A DNA stretch of 64,000 nt from Betaproteobacteria bacterium (GTDB lineage Bacteria; Pseudomonadota; Gammaproteobacteria; Burkholderiales; Casimicrobiaceae). How positions within the stretch are numbered: the stretch's first letter is position 1; every line of letters starts with the position of its first letter. This document shows positions 50,123-60,500 of the stretch, piece by piece. The stretch is from contig PLYT01000008.1 of NCBI GenBank assembly GCA_003153475.1, positions 40,497-104,496 on the forward strand, in the 5' to 3' direction. Under the pieces are notes generated by a model, which was not told the DNA's origin, ran no database searches, and worked only from the letters and a program-made list of their open reading frames with translations. The position numbers and the translations under genes are program-made.

Positions 50123-51436
50123 TCAAGCGCGCCGGTTCAAGTCCCGCGCCAGGCGGAGACCGGAGAACTGCCAGCGCGCGGCAGCAGGGAAAAAATTTCG
50201 GTAAGTCACGCGGATGTGCGAACGCGGTGTAACGCAGGAGCCGCCGCGCAACACGTACTGGTTGCACATGAACTTTGCATTGTACTCGCCGATCGCGCCG
50301 GACGCGGGACGAAACCCCGGGTACGGCGCGTAGTCGCTTTGCGTCCATTCCCAGACGTCGCCGAACATCTGCGTCAGCGCGCCCGCGGCGGCGGTCGACG
50401 GGCGCGGCAACAGCGCGCGGTCCTCGACGAAGGTTCCGTCAACCGGAGCGCGTGCCGCGGCGATCTCCCACTCCGATTCGGTCGGCAGCCGCGCGCCTGC
50501 CCAGCGGGCGTACGCATCGGCCTCGAACAGACTCAGGTGACACACGGGTGCCGCCGGCTCGATCGGGAGCGCGCCGCGCAATGTGAACCGCCGCCAACCG
50601 GCGGGGTCGCGTCGCCAGTACAGGGGCGCCGCGATGTCGTTGGCGTTGAGCCAGTCCCAGCCTTCCGATAGCCACAGCTCGGGCCGCCGATACCCCCCAT
50701 CCCCGATGAACGCCAGGTAGTCGCCGTTGCACACTGGCCGGCTTGCCAGCGCGAACGGCGCCAGAAATTCGCGGTGCCGGGGCAATTCGTTGTCGAAGGC
50801 GAATGCGGTGTCATCGTGCCCGATGTCGGTCAGGCCGCCGTCGAACTCGATCCACGCGGGCGCGGCCGCGTCGGTGGCGGCGAGGCCATCTCCTCCGGAA
50901 AGCGGGAGGTAGGCGGGCTGCAGCGGATTGCAGGACAAAAGGTGCAGCACGTCGGTGAGGATCAGTTCCTGGTGCTGCTGCTCGTGCTGCAAGCCGAGCT
51001 CGATGAGATTCGCGAGCTTCGCGTCACCCGGATCGCGCCGCGCCAGCAACTGCCGCATCCCTTCGTCGACGTGTGCGCGATAGGCGATAACGTCGCCGCG
51101 AGACGGACGGGAAAGCAGGCCGCGTTGCGGCCGCGGGTGCTTGTCGCCGATGGCGTTGTAGTAGGAATTGAAAAGGACGCGGAACGCCGGATCGTACGAG
51201 CGATAGCCGGGAAGCGAGGAATCGAGCAGGAAGGTCTCGAAAAACCAGCTGGTGTGCGCGAGATGCCATTTGACCGGGCTCGCATCGGGCATCGACTGGA
51301 TCGCGCAGTCCTCGTCCGACAGCACGGCGGCCAGCGCCTCGGTGGCGGCGCGAACCTCGCGGTATCGATCCGAAGGCGACGTCGCGCGCTGCCTGGCCGG
51401 CGGCGGGATCGTGCGCAGATGCGAGCGTTCGGTCAT
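50123..51436 (-). CDS. egtB: EgtB-type sulfoxide synthase (DinB + FGE-sulfatase domains)
   Basis: QSMPDASPVKWHLAHTSWFFETF, LQHEQQHQELILTDVLHLLS, GDVWEWTQSDYAPYPGF; alternative TTG start at 51490 overlaps selD. Confidence 0.9.
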   Translation of the reverse strand: MTERSHLRTIPPPARQRATSPSDRYREVRAATEALAAVLSDEDCAIQSMPDASPVKWHLAHTSWFFETFLLDSSLPGYRSYDPAFRVLFNSYYNAIGDKHPRPQRGLLSRPSRGDVIAYRAHVDEGMRQLLARRDPGDAKLANLIELGLQHEQQHQELILTDVLHLLSCNPLQPAYLPLSGGDGLAATDAAAPAWIEFDGGLTDIGHDDTAFAFDNELPRHREFLAPFALASRPVCNGDYLAFIGDGGYRRPELWLSEGWDWLNANDIAAPLYWRRDPAGWRRFTLRGALPIEPAAPVCHLSLFEADAYARWAGARLPTESEWEIAAARAPVDGTFVEDRALLPRPSTAAAGALTQMFGDVWEWTQSDYAPYPGFRPASGAIGEYNAKFMCNQYVLRGGSCVTPRSHIRVTYRNFFPAAARWQFSGLRLARDLNRRA

Positions 51437-51479
51437 GGTTTTGCTCCTGGCGCTTGCGGGCTCTTCCGCGCGATCCTGC

Positions 51480-52535
51480 TCAGCCGACAACGACGCGCGC
51501 GGGGCCGGTGGTCATCTCGCCAATAACGGCGGCGCGTTCGAAGCCCTGGGTCTTGAACACCCCGAGCACTTCCTCGACGGCGTCGGGTGCGCATGCGGCC
51601 AGCAGGCCGCCGGAAGTCTGCGGATCGGTCAACAAGGCCTGCGTGGCGGCATCGTAGCGACAGCCCCAGCTCACTTCGGCGCCATAGCCGGCCCAGTTGC
51701 GCGCCGAGCCGCCGGTGATGAAGCCCGCGCCGGCCAGCGCCAGCGCATCGGGAAGCAGCGGCACATCGTCGAAAACAATCCGCGCGCCGACGCAAGAGCC
51801 GCGGCAGATTTCCAGTAGGTGGCCGAGCAAGCCGAAGCCGGTGACATCGGTCAGCGCGTGCACCGCGGCCAGGGCGCCGAGTGCGATACCGGGCGTGTTG
51901 AGTTGCGTCGCCTGCGCGACCATCGCCGCGTACTGCTCCTCGCCGAGCTGCTGCTTTTTAAGCGCGGCTCCATAGATGCCGATGCCCAGCGGCTTACCGA
52001 GGACCAGCACGTCGCCGGGCACGGCGCCCACATTGCGCTTGATCGCTGCCGGATCGACGCTGCCGATCGCAACCAGCCCATAGATCGGTTCGACCGAATC
52101 GATCGTGTGTCCACCGGCGATCGGAATGCCGGCCCGGGCGCAGGCCGCCTCGCCGCCGGCGAGGATGGCCCGGATCGTGGCCAACGGCAGGCGGTCGAGC
52201 GGCATGGCGACGAGTGCCAGCGCGAACAGCGGCGTTGCCCCCATCGCATAGATGTCGGACAGCGCGTTGGTCGCGGCGATGGCGCCGAAATCGAACGGTT
52301 CGTCGACGATGGGCATGAAAAAATCGGTAGTTGCGACAACGGCTTGACGATCATTGAGGCGGTACACGGCAGCATCGTCCGACGTCTCGATGCCGACCAA
52401 GAGCTCTCCGGGCAACAGGCCCGGCGACGATTTCGCGATCAACTCCCGCAGCACTCCCGGGGCGATCTTGCAGCCGCAGCCGCCGCCGTGACTGAATTCG
52501 GTAAGGCGCAGGGGTCGGAGCGCGGTAGTATCCAT
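51480..52535 (-). CDS. selD: Selenide, water dikinase SelD (Cys form)
   Basis: LTEFSHGGGCGCKIAPG, DDAAVYRLNDRQAVVATTDFFMPIVDEPFDFGAIAATNALSDIYAMGATPLFAL. Confidence 0.95.
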   Translation of the reverse strand: MDTTALRPLRLTEFSHGGGCGCKIAPGVLRELIAKSSPGLLPGELLVGIETSDDAAVYRLNDRQAVVATTDFFMPIVDEPFDFGAIAATNALSDIYAMGATPLFALALVAMPLDRLPLATIRAILAGGEAACARAGIPIAGGHTIDSVEPIYGLVAIGSVDPAAIKRNVGAVPGDVLVLGKPLGIGIYGAALKKQQLGEEQYAAMVAQATQLNTPGIALGALAAVHALTDVTGFGLLGHLLEICRGSCVGARIVFDDVPLLPDALALAGAGFITGGSARNWAGYGAEVSWGCRYDAATQALLTDPQTSGGLLAACAPDAVEEVLGVFKTQGFERAAVIGEMTTGPARVVVG

Positions 52536-53065
52536 GCCGGTCGTATGTCTTTGACAATCCGAGCATCGGTCGCTCGCAATGACATTCTAATCGAACGCGG
52601 GCCTGCGTCGGAGCCCGAAAGCCGTGCGCGACCAGCGGGTTCGAGTCGAGAACTATCGACGCACGCGACGGTCGAATGCCGCTGCCGCTGCTGTTCACCA
52701 TCGTCTTTGGTTGCGCGCTGGCGGCGTTCCCGCGTGGTGGTGCCCCGATGCCAAGCCGACAGCAGGTCAGGTGGCGGAGGCGCGCCCGGTTGGCTGATGG
52801 AACGGTTGTCGCGTAACGGTTGTTGTAAATTCCATCGAGCATCGACGGCATTCGTCGGCCGGAAGCTTGGTCCTGTCGGCCGAACCCGGCGCGCCCCTTC
52901 GCTGCCGGCGGGCATTCCGCTATCCTACGGCGGCGGATCGGGCGTGACGGATCGTATGCGGACTACCGACGCGAGCAAGCGGCGAGGTAAGCAAAGGCAG
53001 TTGGCCGACAGGAGTTGTTTGGCAGTGCAGAACCGGGACCTGAAATAGTGCGCAAGGAAGTGCCG

Positions 53066-54529
53066 ATGTCGCCAGGGCGCTGGGCTCGCCTTGTCGCGAC
53101 CATAGTGATGATAGGCGCGGTCGTGACGATGGTTCACGGCAGCGAAGCGCCGAAATTCGGGTTCGACGCCCTGGGACTGCGCAAGGCAAGTCCGATCGTC
53201 GACCCATTCCTCATCGATCTGCAGGAGCGGACGTTCCGGTTTTTCTGGGACACCGCCAATCCCAAGAACGGCCTGGTCCCGGATCGCTATCCGACGCCGT
53301 CGTTCTCCAGCGTCGCCGCCGTCGGCTTTGCGCTCACTGCCTACCCGGTGGGCGTCGAGCGCGGTTACGTCACGCGCAAAGCGGCGCGTCAGCGGGTGCT
53401 CGCGACCTTGCGCTTCTTCCGGAACGCCCCGCAAAGTCCGCATACGCGCGGCGTTTCCGGCTACAAGGGCTTCTTCTATCACTTCCTGGACATGAAGACC
53501 GGGGAGCGCTTCGCCGAAAGCGAACTTTCCACCGTCGATACGGCGATCCTGCTGGCCGGCGCGCTGTTCTGCCAGTCGTATTTCGACGGCTCGGAGCCGG
53601 AGGAAGTGGAAATAAGGTCGCTGGTCGACGACATTTACCGGCGCGTCGACTGGAAATGGGCGCAGCCGCGGCCGCCGGCGATCAGCCTCGGCTGGTCGCC
53701 CGAAGACGGCTTCCTCGAATACGACTGGCGCGGCTATAACGAGGCGATGCTCGTCTATCTCCTGGCGCTCGGCTCGCCGACGCATCCGGTCGGACCCGAG
53801 GCCTGGAAAGAATGGACCAGCACTTATGACCAATCCTGGGGCAAGCACTTCGGACAGGAATACCTGGGGTTCGCGCCGCTGTTCGGTCATCAGTACACGC
53901 ACGTCTGGCTGGATTTCCGCGATGTCCAGGACGCCTATATGCGGCGGCGTGGACTCGACTACTTTCAGAACACGCGCCGCGCGATCTACGCGCAGCAGGC
54001 TTACGCGGTCGCCAATCCGCGACAGTGCAAGGACTACGGTGCGACGATCTGGGGCCTGACGGCGAGCGACGGGCCGGCGGACATGCAGCTCGAGGTCGCC
54101 GGGGTGATGCGGCTGTTTCGCAGCTATGCCGCGCGTGGCATCGGCCTCACCGGCGCGGGATCGCACGACGATTGCACGCTGGCGCCGACGGCGGCGGTCG
54201 CCTCGCTGCCGTTCGCGCCGGAACTTGCGATCCCCGCCGTACTCGAAATGAACAAGCGCTTCGGCAATTACATCTACGCCAAGTACGGATTTCTCGACGC
54301 ATTCAACCTGAGCTTCAATTTCGACGGACCCCTGGAGCATGGCCGCTGCATTCCCGGATTCGGCTGGGTCGATGGCGATTACCTCGGCATCGATCAGGGA
54401 GCGATTTTCACGATGATCGAGAATTACCGCAGCGACATGATCTGGCGGGTGATGCACACCAATCCTTATGTCCGAAGCGGGCTGCAACGCGCCGGGTTCT
54501 CGGGCGGCTGGCTCACCGCGTCACAATGA
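53066..54529 (+). CDS. Exported glucoamylase-family protein (PF10091 / GH144-like)
   Basis: FFWDTANPKNGLVPDRYPT, SSVAAVGFALTAYPVGVERGY, FYHFLDMKTGERFAESELSTVDTAILLAGAL, YDWRGYNEAMLVYLLALGSP. Confidence 0.85.
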   Translation: MSPGRWARLVATIVMIGAVVTMVHGSEAPKFGFDALGLRKASPIVDPFLIDLQERTFRFFWDTANPKNGLVPDRYPTPSFSSVAAVGFALTAYPVGVERGYVTRKAARQRVLATLRFFRNAPQSPHTRGVSGYKGFFYHFLDMKTGERFAESELSTVDTAILLAGALFCQSYFDGSEPEEVEIRSLVDDIYRRVDWKWAQPRPPAISLGWSPEDGFLEYDWRGYNEAMLVYLLALGSPTHPVGPEAWKEWTSTYDQSWGKHFGQEYLGFAPLFGHQYTHVWLDFRDVQDAYMRRRGLDYFQNTRRAIYAQQAYAVANPRQCKDYGATIWGLTASDGPADMQLEVAGVMRLFRSYAARGIGLTGAGSHDDCTLAPTAAVASLPFAPELAIPAVLEMNKRFGNYIYAKYGFLDAFNLSFNFDGPLEHGRCIPGFGWVDGDYLGIDQGAIFTMIENYRSDMIWRVMHTNPYVRSGLQRAGFSGGWLTASQ

Positions 54530-55824
54530 ATGGCCAGGGCCCACCCGCGCGATGGCGCGGGGCGGTGCTCTTTTGCGCCTTCGCCGCCGCGCTGCTGGCG
54601 GGATCCTGCCGCTCGCCGCCCCCCGGCGACACCGTGGTGAAGTTCTGGGCGATGGGCCGCGAGGGCGAAGTCGTCGTTCAGCTGCTGCCGGAATTCGAGC
54701 GTGCGCACCCCGGAATCCACGTCGAGGTCCAGCAGTTGCCATGGACCGCGGCGCACGAAAAGCTCCTCACCGCCTTTGCCGGCGATGCGACGCCGGACAT
54801 CTGCCAGCTCGGAAATACCTGGATTCCCGAATTCGTGGCGCTGGGCGCGATCACGCCGCTGGACCGCTACGTGGCCGACTCGCGGGTGGTCGACGCCGCC
54901 GATTATTTCGGTGGCATCTGGGAGACCAATGTCGTCGGCGGCGCGTTGTACGGCGTGCCGTGGTACGTCGACACGCGCCTCTTGTTCTACCGGCGCGACC
55001 TGCTCGCGCAAGCGGGATACGCGTCGCCGCCGGCATCGTGGCAGGAATGGACGCGGATGATGGCCGCGATCAAGCAGCGCGCCGGGGCCGATCGTTATGC
55101 GATCCTGTTGCCGCTCAACGAATTCGAGCCGCTGCTGGCGCTGGCGCTGCAGCAGGACGAGCCGCTGCTGCGCGACGATGGGCGCCGGGGCAATTTCGAG
55201 AGCGCCGGATTCCGCCGCGCGCTGCAATTCTATGTCGATGCATTCCGCAACGGCTACGCGCCTGCCTTGAGCGGCGCCGACGTATCGAATGTGTGGAACG
55301 AGTTCGGACGCGGCTATTTCGCATTCTATATATCGGGTCCGTGGAACATCGCCGAGTTCAAGCAGCGCCTGCCGTCCAGCGTGCAAGGCGAATGGGCCAC
55401 CGCGCCGTTGCCCGGACCCAACGGGCCGGGGGCCTCGATCGCCGGCGGCTCCAGCCTGGTCGTGTTCAAGGCGTCGAACAAGAAGGCTGCGGCGTGGCAG
55501 TTGATCGAATACCTTGCCCAACCCGACGTGCAGCAACGATTCCACGAGCTCACCGGCGACCTTCCCCCGCGGCGCGGACCGTGGCGCCAGGCCCCGCTCG
55601 CCGATGACGTCTATGCGCGCGCGTTCCGCGACCAGCTGGAGCGGGCGAAGCCCGCGCCCAGGGTGGCCGAATGGGAACGGATCGCCAATGAGATGAGGCT
55701 GGTCGCCGAGCGCGCCGTGTCGGGCAAGATCTCGGTCGATCAGGCGGCGAAGGAGCTCGATGCGCGCGCCGACGACATCCTCGAGAAGCGGCGCTGGATG
55801 CTTGCGCGCGGCGGCCTGCGGTGA
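54526..55824 (+). CDS. Sugar ABC transporter substrate-binding protein
   Basis: Lipoprotein-like signal AALLAGSC; VVKFWAMGREGEVVVQLLPEFERAHPGIHVEVQQLPWTAAHEKLLTAFAGDATPDI. Confidence 0.9.
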   Translation: MNGQGPPARWRGAVLFCAFAAALLAGSCRSPPPGDTVVKFWAMGREGEVVVQLLPEFERAHPGIHVEVQQLPWTAAHEKLLTAFAGDATPDICQLGNTWIPEFVALGAITPLDRYVADSRVVDAADYFGGIWETNVVGGALYGVPWYVDTRLLFYRRDLLAQAGYASPPASWQEWTRMMAAIKQRAGADRYAILLPLNEFEPLLALALQQDEPLLRDDGRRGNFESAGFRRALQFYVDAFRNGYAPALSGADVSNVWNEFGRGYFAFYISGPWNIAEFKQRLPSSVQGEWATAPLPGPNGPGASIAGGSSLVVFKASNKKAAAWQLIEYLAQPDVQQRFHELTGDLPPRRGPWRQAPLADDVYARAFRDQLERAKPAPRVAEWERIANEMRLVAERAVSGKISVDQAAKELDARADDILEKRRWMLARGGLR

Positions 55825-56696
55825 GGTTCGATCGCGCCGCCTGGTGGTTTGTCGCGCCGGCGCTGCTGGTCATTGCCGTCTTCTTTTTCTTTCCGATCCT
55901 TGCCGCGTTGCTGATCAGCCTGACCGATTTCGACATCTATGCGCTCGCGGATCTGTCCAATCTTCGCTTCGTGGGTCTCGGCAACTACCTTAAGCTTCTC
56001 GAGACGCCGCAGTTCTGGCAGGCGCTGGGCAACACGCTGTACTTCGTCGTCGCCGGCGTGCCGCTGTCGATCGGCGCCTCGCTGGGGGCGGCGCTCCTTT
56101 TGCATTCCCGGCTGGCGCGATTCAAGCCGTTTTTCAGGACGGCGCTTTTCGCGCCGGTCGTGACCACACTCGTCGCCGTCGCCGTGATCTGGCGCTACAT
56201 GTTCAACACGCGTTACGGCTTGCTCAACTATGCGCTCGGCGGCATCGGTATCGATCCGATCGACTGGCTCGGCGATCCGCACTGGGCGATGCCGGCGATC
56301 ATCCTTTTCGCCGTGTGGAAGAACTTCGGCTACAACATGATCATCTTTCTGGCCGGATTGCAGAGCATTCCGGAAGAGCTCTACGAGGCGGCGCGCATCG
56401 ACGGAGCCTCGATCTGGCGCCAGCTGCGCTCGATCACGCTGCCGATGCTCTCCCCGGTCGTGTGGCTCGTTGGCATCCTGACGATCGCGGGTTACTTCCA
56501 GCTCTTTGCCGAGCCCTACGTGATGACGCAGGGCGGACCGCTGCAAAGCACGGTCAGCGTGCTCTATTTCATGTACGAGGAAGGATTCAAGTGGTGGAAC
56601 CTGGGTTCCGCCTCGGCGGTAGCCTTCGTCCTGTTTCTGCTGATCTTCGCCGTTACGGCGCTGCAGCTTCGCGGAAGAAAATGGACCGCCGCATAG
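55821..56696 (+). CDS. Sugar ABC transporter permease (MalF-like)
   Basis: EAARIDGASIWRQLRSITLPMLSPV EAA loop; multiple TMs; coupled start. Confidence 0.9.
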   Translation: MRFDRAAWWFVAPALLVIAVFFFFPILAALLISLTDFDIYALADLSNLRFVGLGNYLKLLETPQFWQALGNTLYFVVAGVPLSIGASLGAALLLHSRLARFKPFFRTALFAPVVTTLVAVAVIWRYMFNTRYGLLNYALGGIGIDPIDWLGDPHWAMPAIILFAVWKNFGYNMIIFLAGLQSIPEELYEAARIDGASIWRQLRSITLPMLSPVVWLVGILTIAGYFQLFAEPYVMTQGGPLQSTVSVLYFMYEEGFKWWNLGSASAVAFVLFLLIFAVTALQLRGRKWTAA

Positions 56697-57514
56697 CGCG
56701 CGGCGTGCAGGCGCCGCTGGTCAATGGCCTGTTGCTGGCTGCGGCCGCGTTCACCCTTTTCCCGCTATTGTGGATGGTCTCGGTGTCGCTGATGTCCCCG
56801 GGCGAAGCCAGCAGCTACCCGCCGCCGCTCGTTCCGCAACGGGCGACGCTGGGCAATTATCGGGAGCTCTTCGGTCGTGCGGGCATCGGACGCTATCTGG
56901 TCAACAGCGTCTTTCTGGCGGTCACGGTGACGGCTGTATCGCTGGTGTTCAATGTGGCGGCCGGATATGCGTTCGCTAAGCTTCGCTTCGCCGGACGCGA
57001 CCGGATCTTCAAGCTGCTGCTTGGTGCGCTGGTGATCCCGGCGCAGGTCGCGATGGTCCCGCTGTTTCTCCTGCTCAAGCAACTGGGGCTGGTCAACAGC
57101 TACGGTGGCATCATCGTGCCCGCGATGGCGGGGATATTCGGCATTTTTCTGGTGCGCCAGTACGCGCTGTCGATTCCGGACGAGCTCCTGGAAGCGGCGC
57201 GCATCGACGGCGCGAGCGAATTTCGCATCTTCGGGTCGATCGTCGTGCCGGCGCTCAAGCCGATCATTGTCACGCTCGCGGTGTTCACGCTGCTCGGAAC
57301 CTGGAATGATTTCATGTGGCCGCTGATCGTCCTGACCGACAAGGACCTCTACACCCTACCGGTCGCGCTGGCGAGCCTCTCGCGCGAGCACGTGCAGGAC
57401 AACGAGTTGATGATGGCAGGCTCGGTGCTGACGACGCTGCCGGTGCTTTTGATGTTTCTCGCCTTGCAGCGCTACTACATGCAAGGGTTGCTGGCGGGAA
57501 GCGTCAAAGGATGA
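56681..57514 (+). CDS. Carbohydrate ABC transporter permease (MalG-like)
   Basis: EAARIDGASEFRIFGSIVVPALKPI EAA loop; overlaps upstream permease. Confidence 0.9.
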   Translation: MDRRIARGVQAPLVNGLLLAAAAFTLFPLLWMVSVSLMSPGEASSYPPPLVPQRATLGNYRELFGRAGIGRYLVNSVFLAVTVTAVSLVFNVAAGYAFAKLRFAGRDRIFKLLLGALVIPAQVAMVPLFLLLKQLGLVNSYGGIIVPAMAGIFGIFLVRQYALSIPDELLEAARIDGASEFRIFGSIVVPALKPIIVTLAVFTLLGTWNDFMWPLIVLTDKDLYTLPVALASLSREHVQDNELMMAGSVLTTLPVLLMFLALQRYYMQGLLAGSVKG

Positions 57515-60500
57515 GATCGCGCGCCGCCAATGACCGGCGGCGGCCCGGGAACGCCGCCTTGCATTGGATGATCGCGCTGGCGCTCGTCGCGGCGATCGCG
57601 GGTCGAGCCGCGCCGCTGGCGGCGCAAGCGCCGGAAGCGCCGCCGCGACTGCTCGACGATTTCGCCGAGCTTTCATCGTGGCACGCCGGTGCATCCGACG
57701 GCGTACGGGCGTCGATCCATGGTGCCGACGGCATCGACGGCCGTGCGCTGCAGCTCGATTTCGATCTCGCCGGCACCGCGGGCTACGCGCTCGCTGACCG
57801 CACGCTGCCGCTCGACCTGCCGGCCAATTACGAGATTTCCTTTTACCTGCGCGCCGACGCGCCGGTGAACAATTTCCAGGTCAAGCTGACCGACGCTGGC
57901 GGCGACAACGTGTGGTGGTTCAACCGGCCGAACTTCACGTTTCCTCGCCAGTGGCGAGAGATCCGGATCCGGAAGCGTCAGATCGAGTTCGCCTGGGGCC
58001 CGACGACCGACCGCGCGCTCAAGCACGCGGCGCGGCTGGAGCTCGTCGTGGTCGCGGGACGCGGTGGCGGCGCCGGGTCGATCCGGATCAGCCGGCTTGC
58101 GCTGCGCGAGCTCCCGCCGGTGCCGGCGATCTGGCCGGCGCCCGTTGCGACCGCCTCGTCGCATCGATCGGGCGCGGAATCCGCGCTCGCGGTCGACGGC
58201 CAATCGGCGACCGCCTGGCGCAGCGATCCGGGCGCGGGTCCGGCACAAACCCTTACGCTCGATTTCGGCCAGCGGCGCGAATTCGGCGGCATCGTGCTGC
58301 ACTGGCTGGATCAGGCGTTCGCTTCGCGCTACGAAGTGCAGACCTCCGACGACGGCGCGCAATGGCGAACGCTGAAGAGCGTCAACGAGGGTAACGGCGG
58401 CAACGACGTGCTGGCGCTGCCCGAAGCTGAAAGCCGCTACCTGCGCTTGTCGCTGCAAGAGGGACCCGCCGCCAGCTACGGCCTCGCCGAAGTCGAGATC
58501 AAGGACCCGGATTTTGGCGAATCGGCCAATGCTTTTATCGAAGTGCTCGCACGCAATTCACCGCGCGGTTATTTTCCGCGCGGGTTTTCCGGAGAACAGG
58601 CGTACTGGACGCTGGTCGGCGTCGACGGCGGCAGCGACAACGGTCTCCTGTCGGTCGATGGCGCGCTCGAGGTCGGGCAGGGCGGATTCTCGATCGAACC
58701 GTTCGTCGTCGCCGGCGGCAAGCTGACAAGCTGGGCCGACGTCGAGCCGCATCCGTTTTTACCCGATGGGTACCTGCCGATGCCGGGCGTGCGATGGGAC
58801 CAGCCGCAGTGGCAGCTCAGCGTGTCGTCGTTCGCTTCGGGGGCGCGCGGCGCATCGCGTCTGGTGGCAAGCTACGAGCTTAAGAACCTGACCGGCGATC
58901 GATTGCCGTTGGAGCTCGTGCTCGCTGTTCGCCCGTTTCAGGTCAACCCGCCGACGCAATTCCTCAATACCGTCGGCGGGGTCAGCGCGATTCGCGACAT
59001 CGCCTGGGACGGAACGGCGTTCACCGTCAACGACGAACGCAAGGTGTACGCGCTGCAGCGCCCCGACAAGGTCGGGACGTTCTCCTCCGACCCCGCCGCC
59101 CTGCCCAGGCTGCTGGCGCGATCGGCCTGGGCCGACGCCAGACTCGCGCACGACGCGTCCGGTTATGCGTCGGGCGGGCTCGGCTACAAGCTCGAGCTTC
59201 CGCCGCATGGCAGCCGGACGATCGACCTGGTCGTCCCCTTGTCGAGACGCGCCGCGCGTCCCGATCTGCGTCAGATGTCGACGCAAGCCTGGGTCGCAGG
59301 CGAGCGACGCGCCACCGCGTCCGCCTGGCGACAAAAGCTCAACCGCGTTTCGCTGCGGGTTCCCGCCGCCGCGCAGCCGGTGGTTGACGCGCTGCGCACC
59401 TCGCTGGCCGATATCCTGATGACGCGCGATGGCCCGATGCTGCGTCCAGGAACGCGCTCGTATGCGCGGTCGTGGATACGAGACGGCGCGATGATTGCGG
59501 AGTCGCTGCTGCGGCTGGGCGACGCCCGTGTGGCCGCCGAGTATCTGCGCTGGTACGCGCCGTATCAATTCGCCGGCGGCAAGATCCCATGCTGCGTCGA
59601 TCGGCGCGGCGCCGATCCGGTCCCCGAAAACGACAGCGCCGGCGAATTCATATTCCTTGCCGCGGAAGTCTATCGCTACACGCACGATCGCGTGTTGCTC
59701 GAGGCGATGTGGCCGCACATCCGCGCAGCCGCGGGCTACCTCGACACGCTGCGACGCTCCGAGCGCGTTGCGGCCAACCTCACGCCGGAAAGGCGCAGCT
59801 TCTACGGGCTCTTGCCGGCGTCGATCAGCCACGAGGGATACTCGGAAAAGCCGATGCATTCGTATTGGGACGACTTCTGGGCGCTGAAGGGATACGACGG
59901 CGCGATCGATCTCGCCGTGGCGCTCGGCCGCGACGCGGAAGCCGCGCGTTTACGCGGTGAGCGCGACGGGTTTCGCCACGATCTGTTGATTTCGTTGCGC
60001 ACGGCCGTCGCCGCGCGCGGCATCGGATACCTTCCGGGAGCGGCGGAGCTCGGGGATTTCGATCCGACGTCGACGGCCATCGCCTTCGCGCCGCGCGGCG
60101 ACATCGCGGCGCTGCCACCCGAGCTCGTCGCGCCCACCTACCAGCGCTACTGGCGCGAGTTCACCGATCGGCGCGACGGCAAGACGGCGTGGGACGTCTA
60201 CACGCCGTATGAGCTGCGCGTCGTCGGCACGATGGTGCGGCTGGGGTGGCGCGACCACGCGCAGGCATTGCTCGACTTTTTTCTCGCCGACCGGCGTCCG
60301 CTCGCGTGGAACCAGTGGGCCGAAGTCGTCGGCCGCGACCCGCGTCAGCCGCGCTTCGTCGGCGACATGCCGCACGGCTGGGTCGCTTCCGATTTCATCC
60401 GCGCGACTTTGGACCTGTTCGCTTACGAGCGCGATGCCGACCAAGCGATCGTGCTGGCCGCCGGCATCGCGCCAAGCTGGCTCGACCAAGGCGGCATTGC

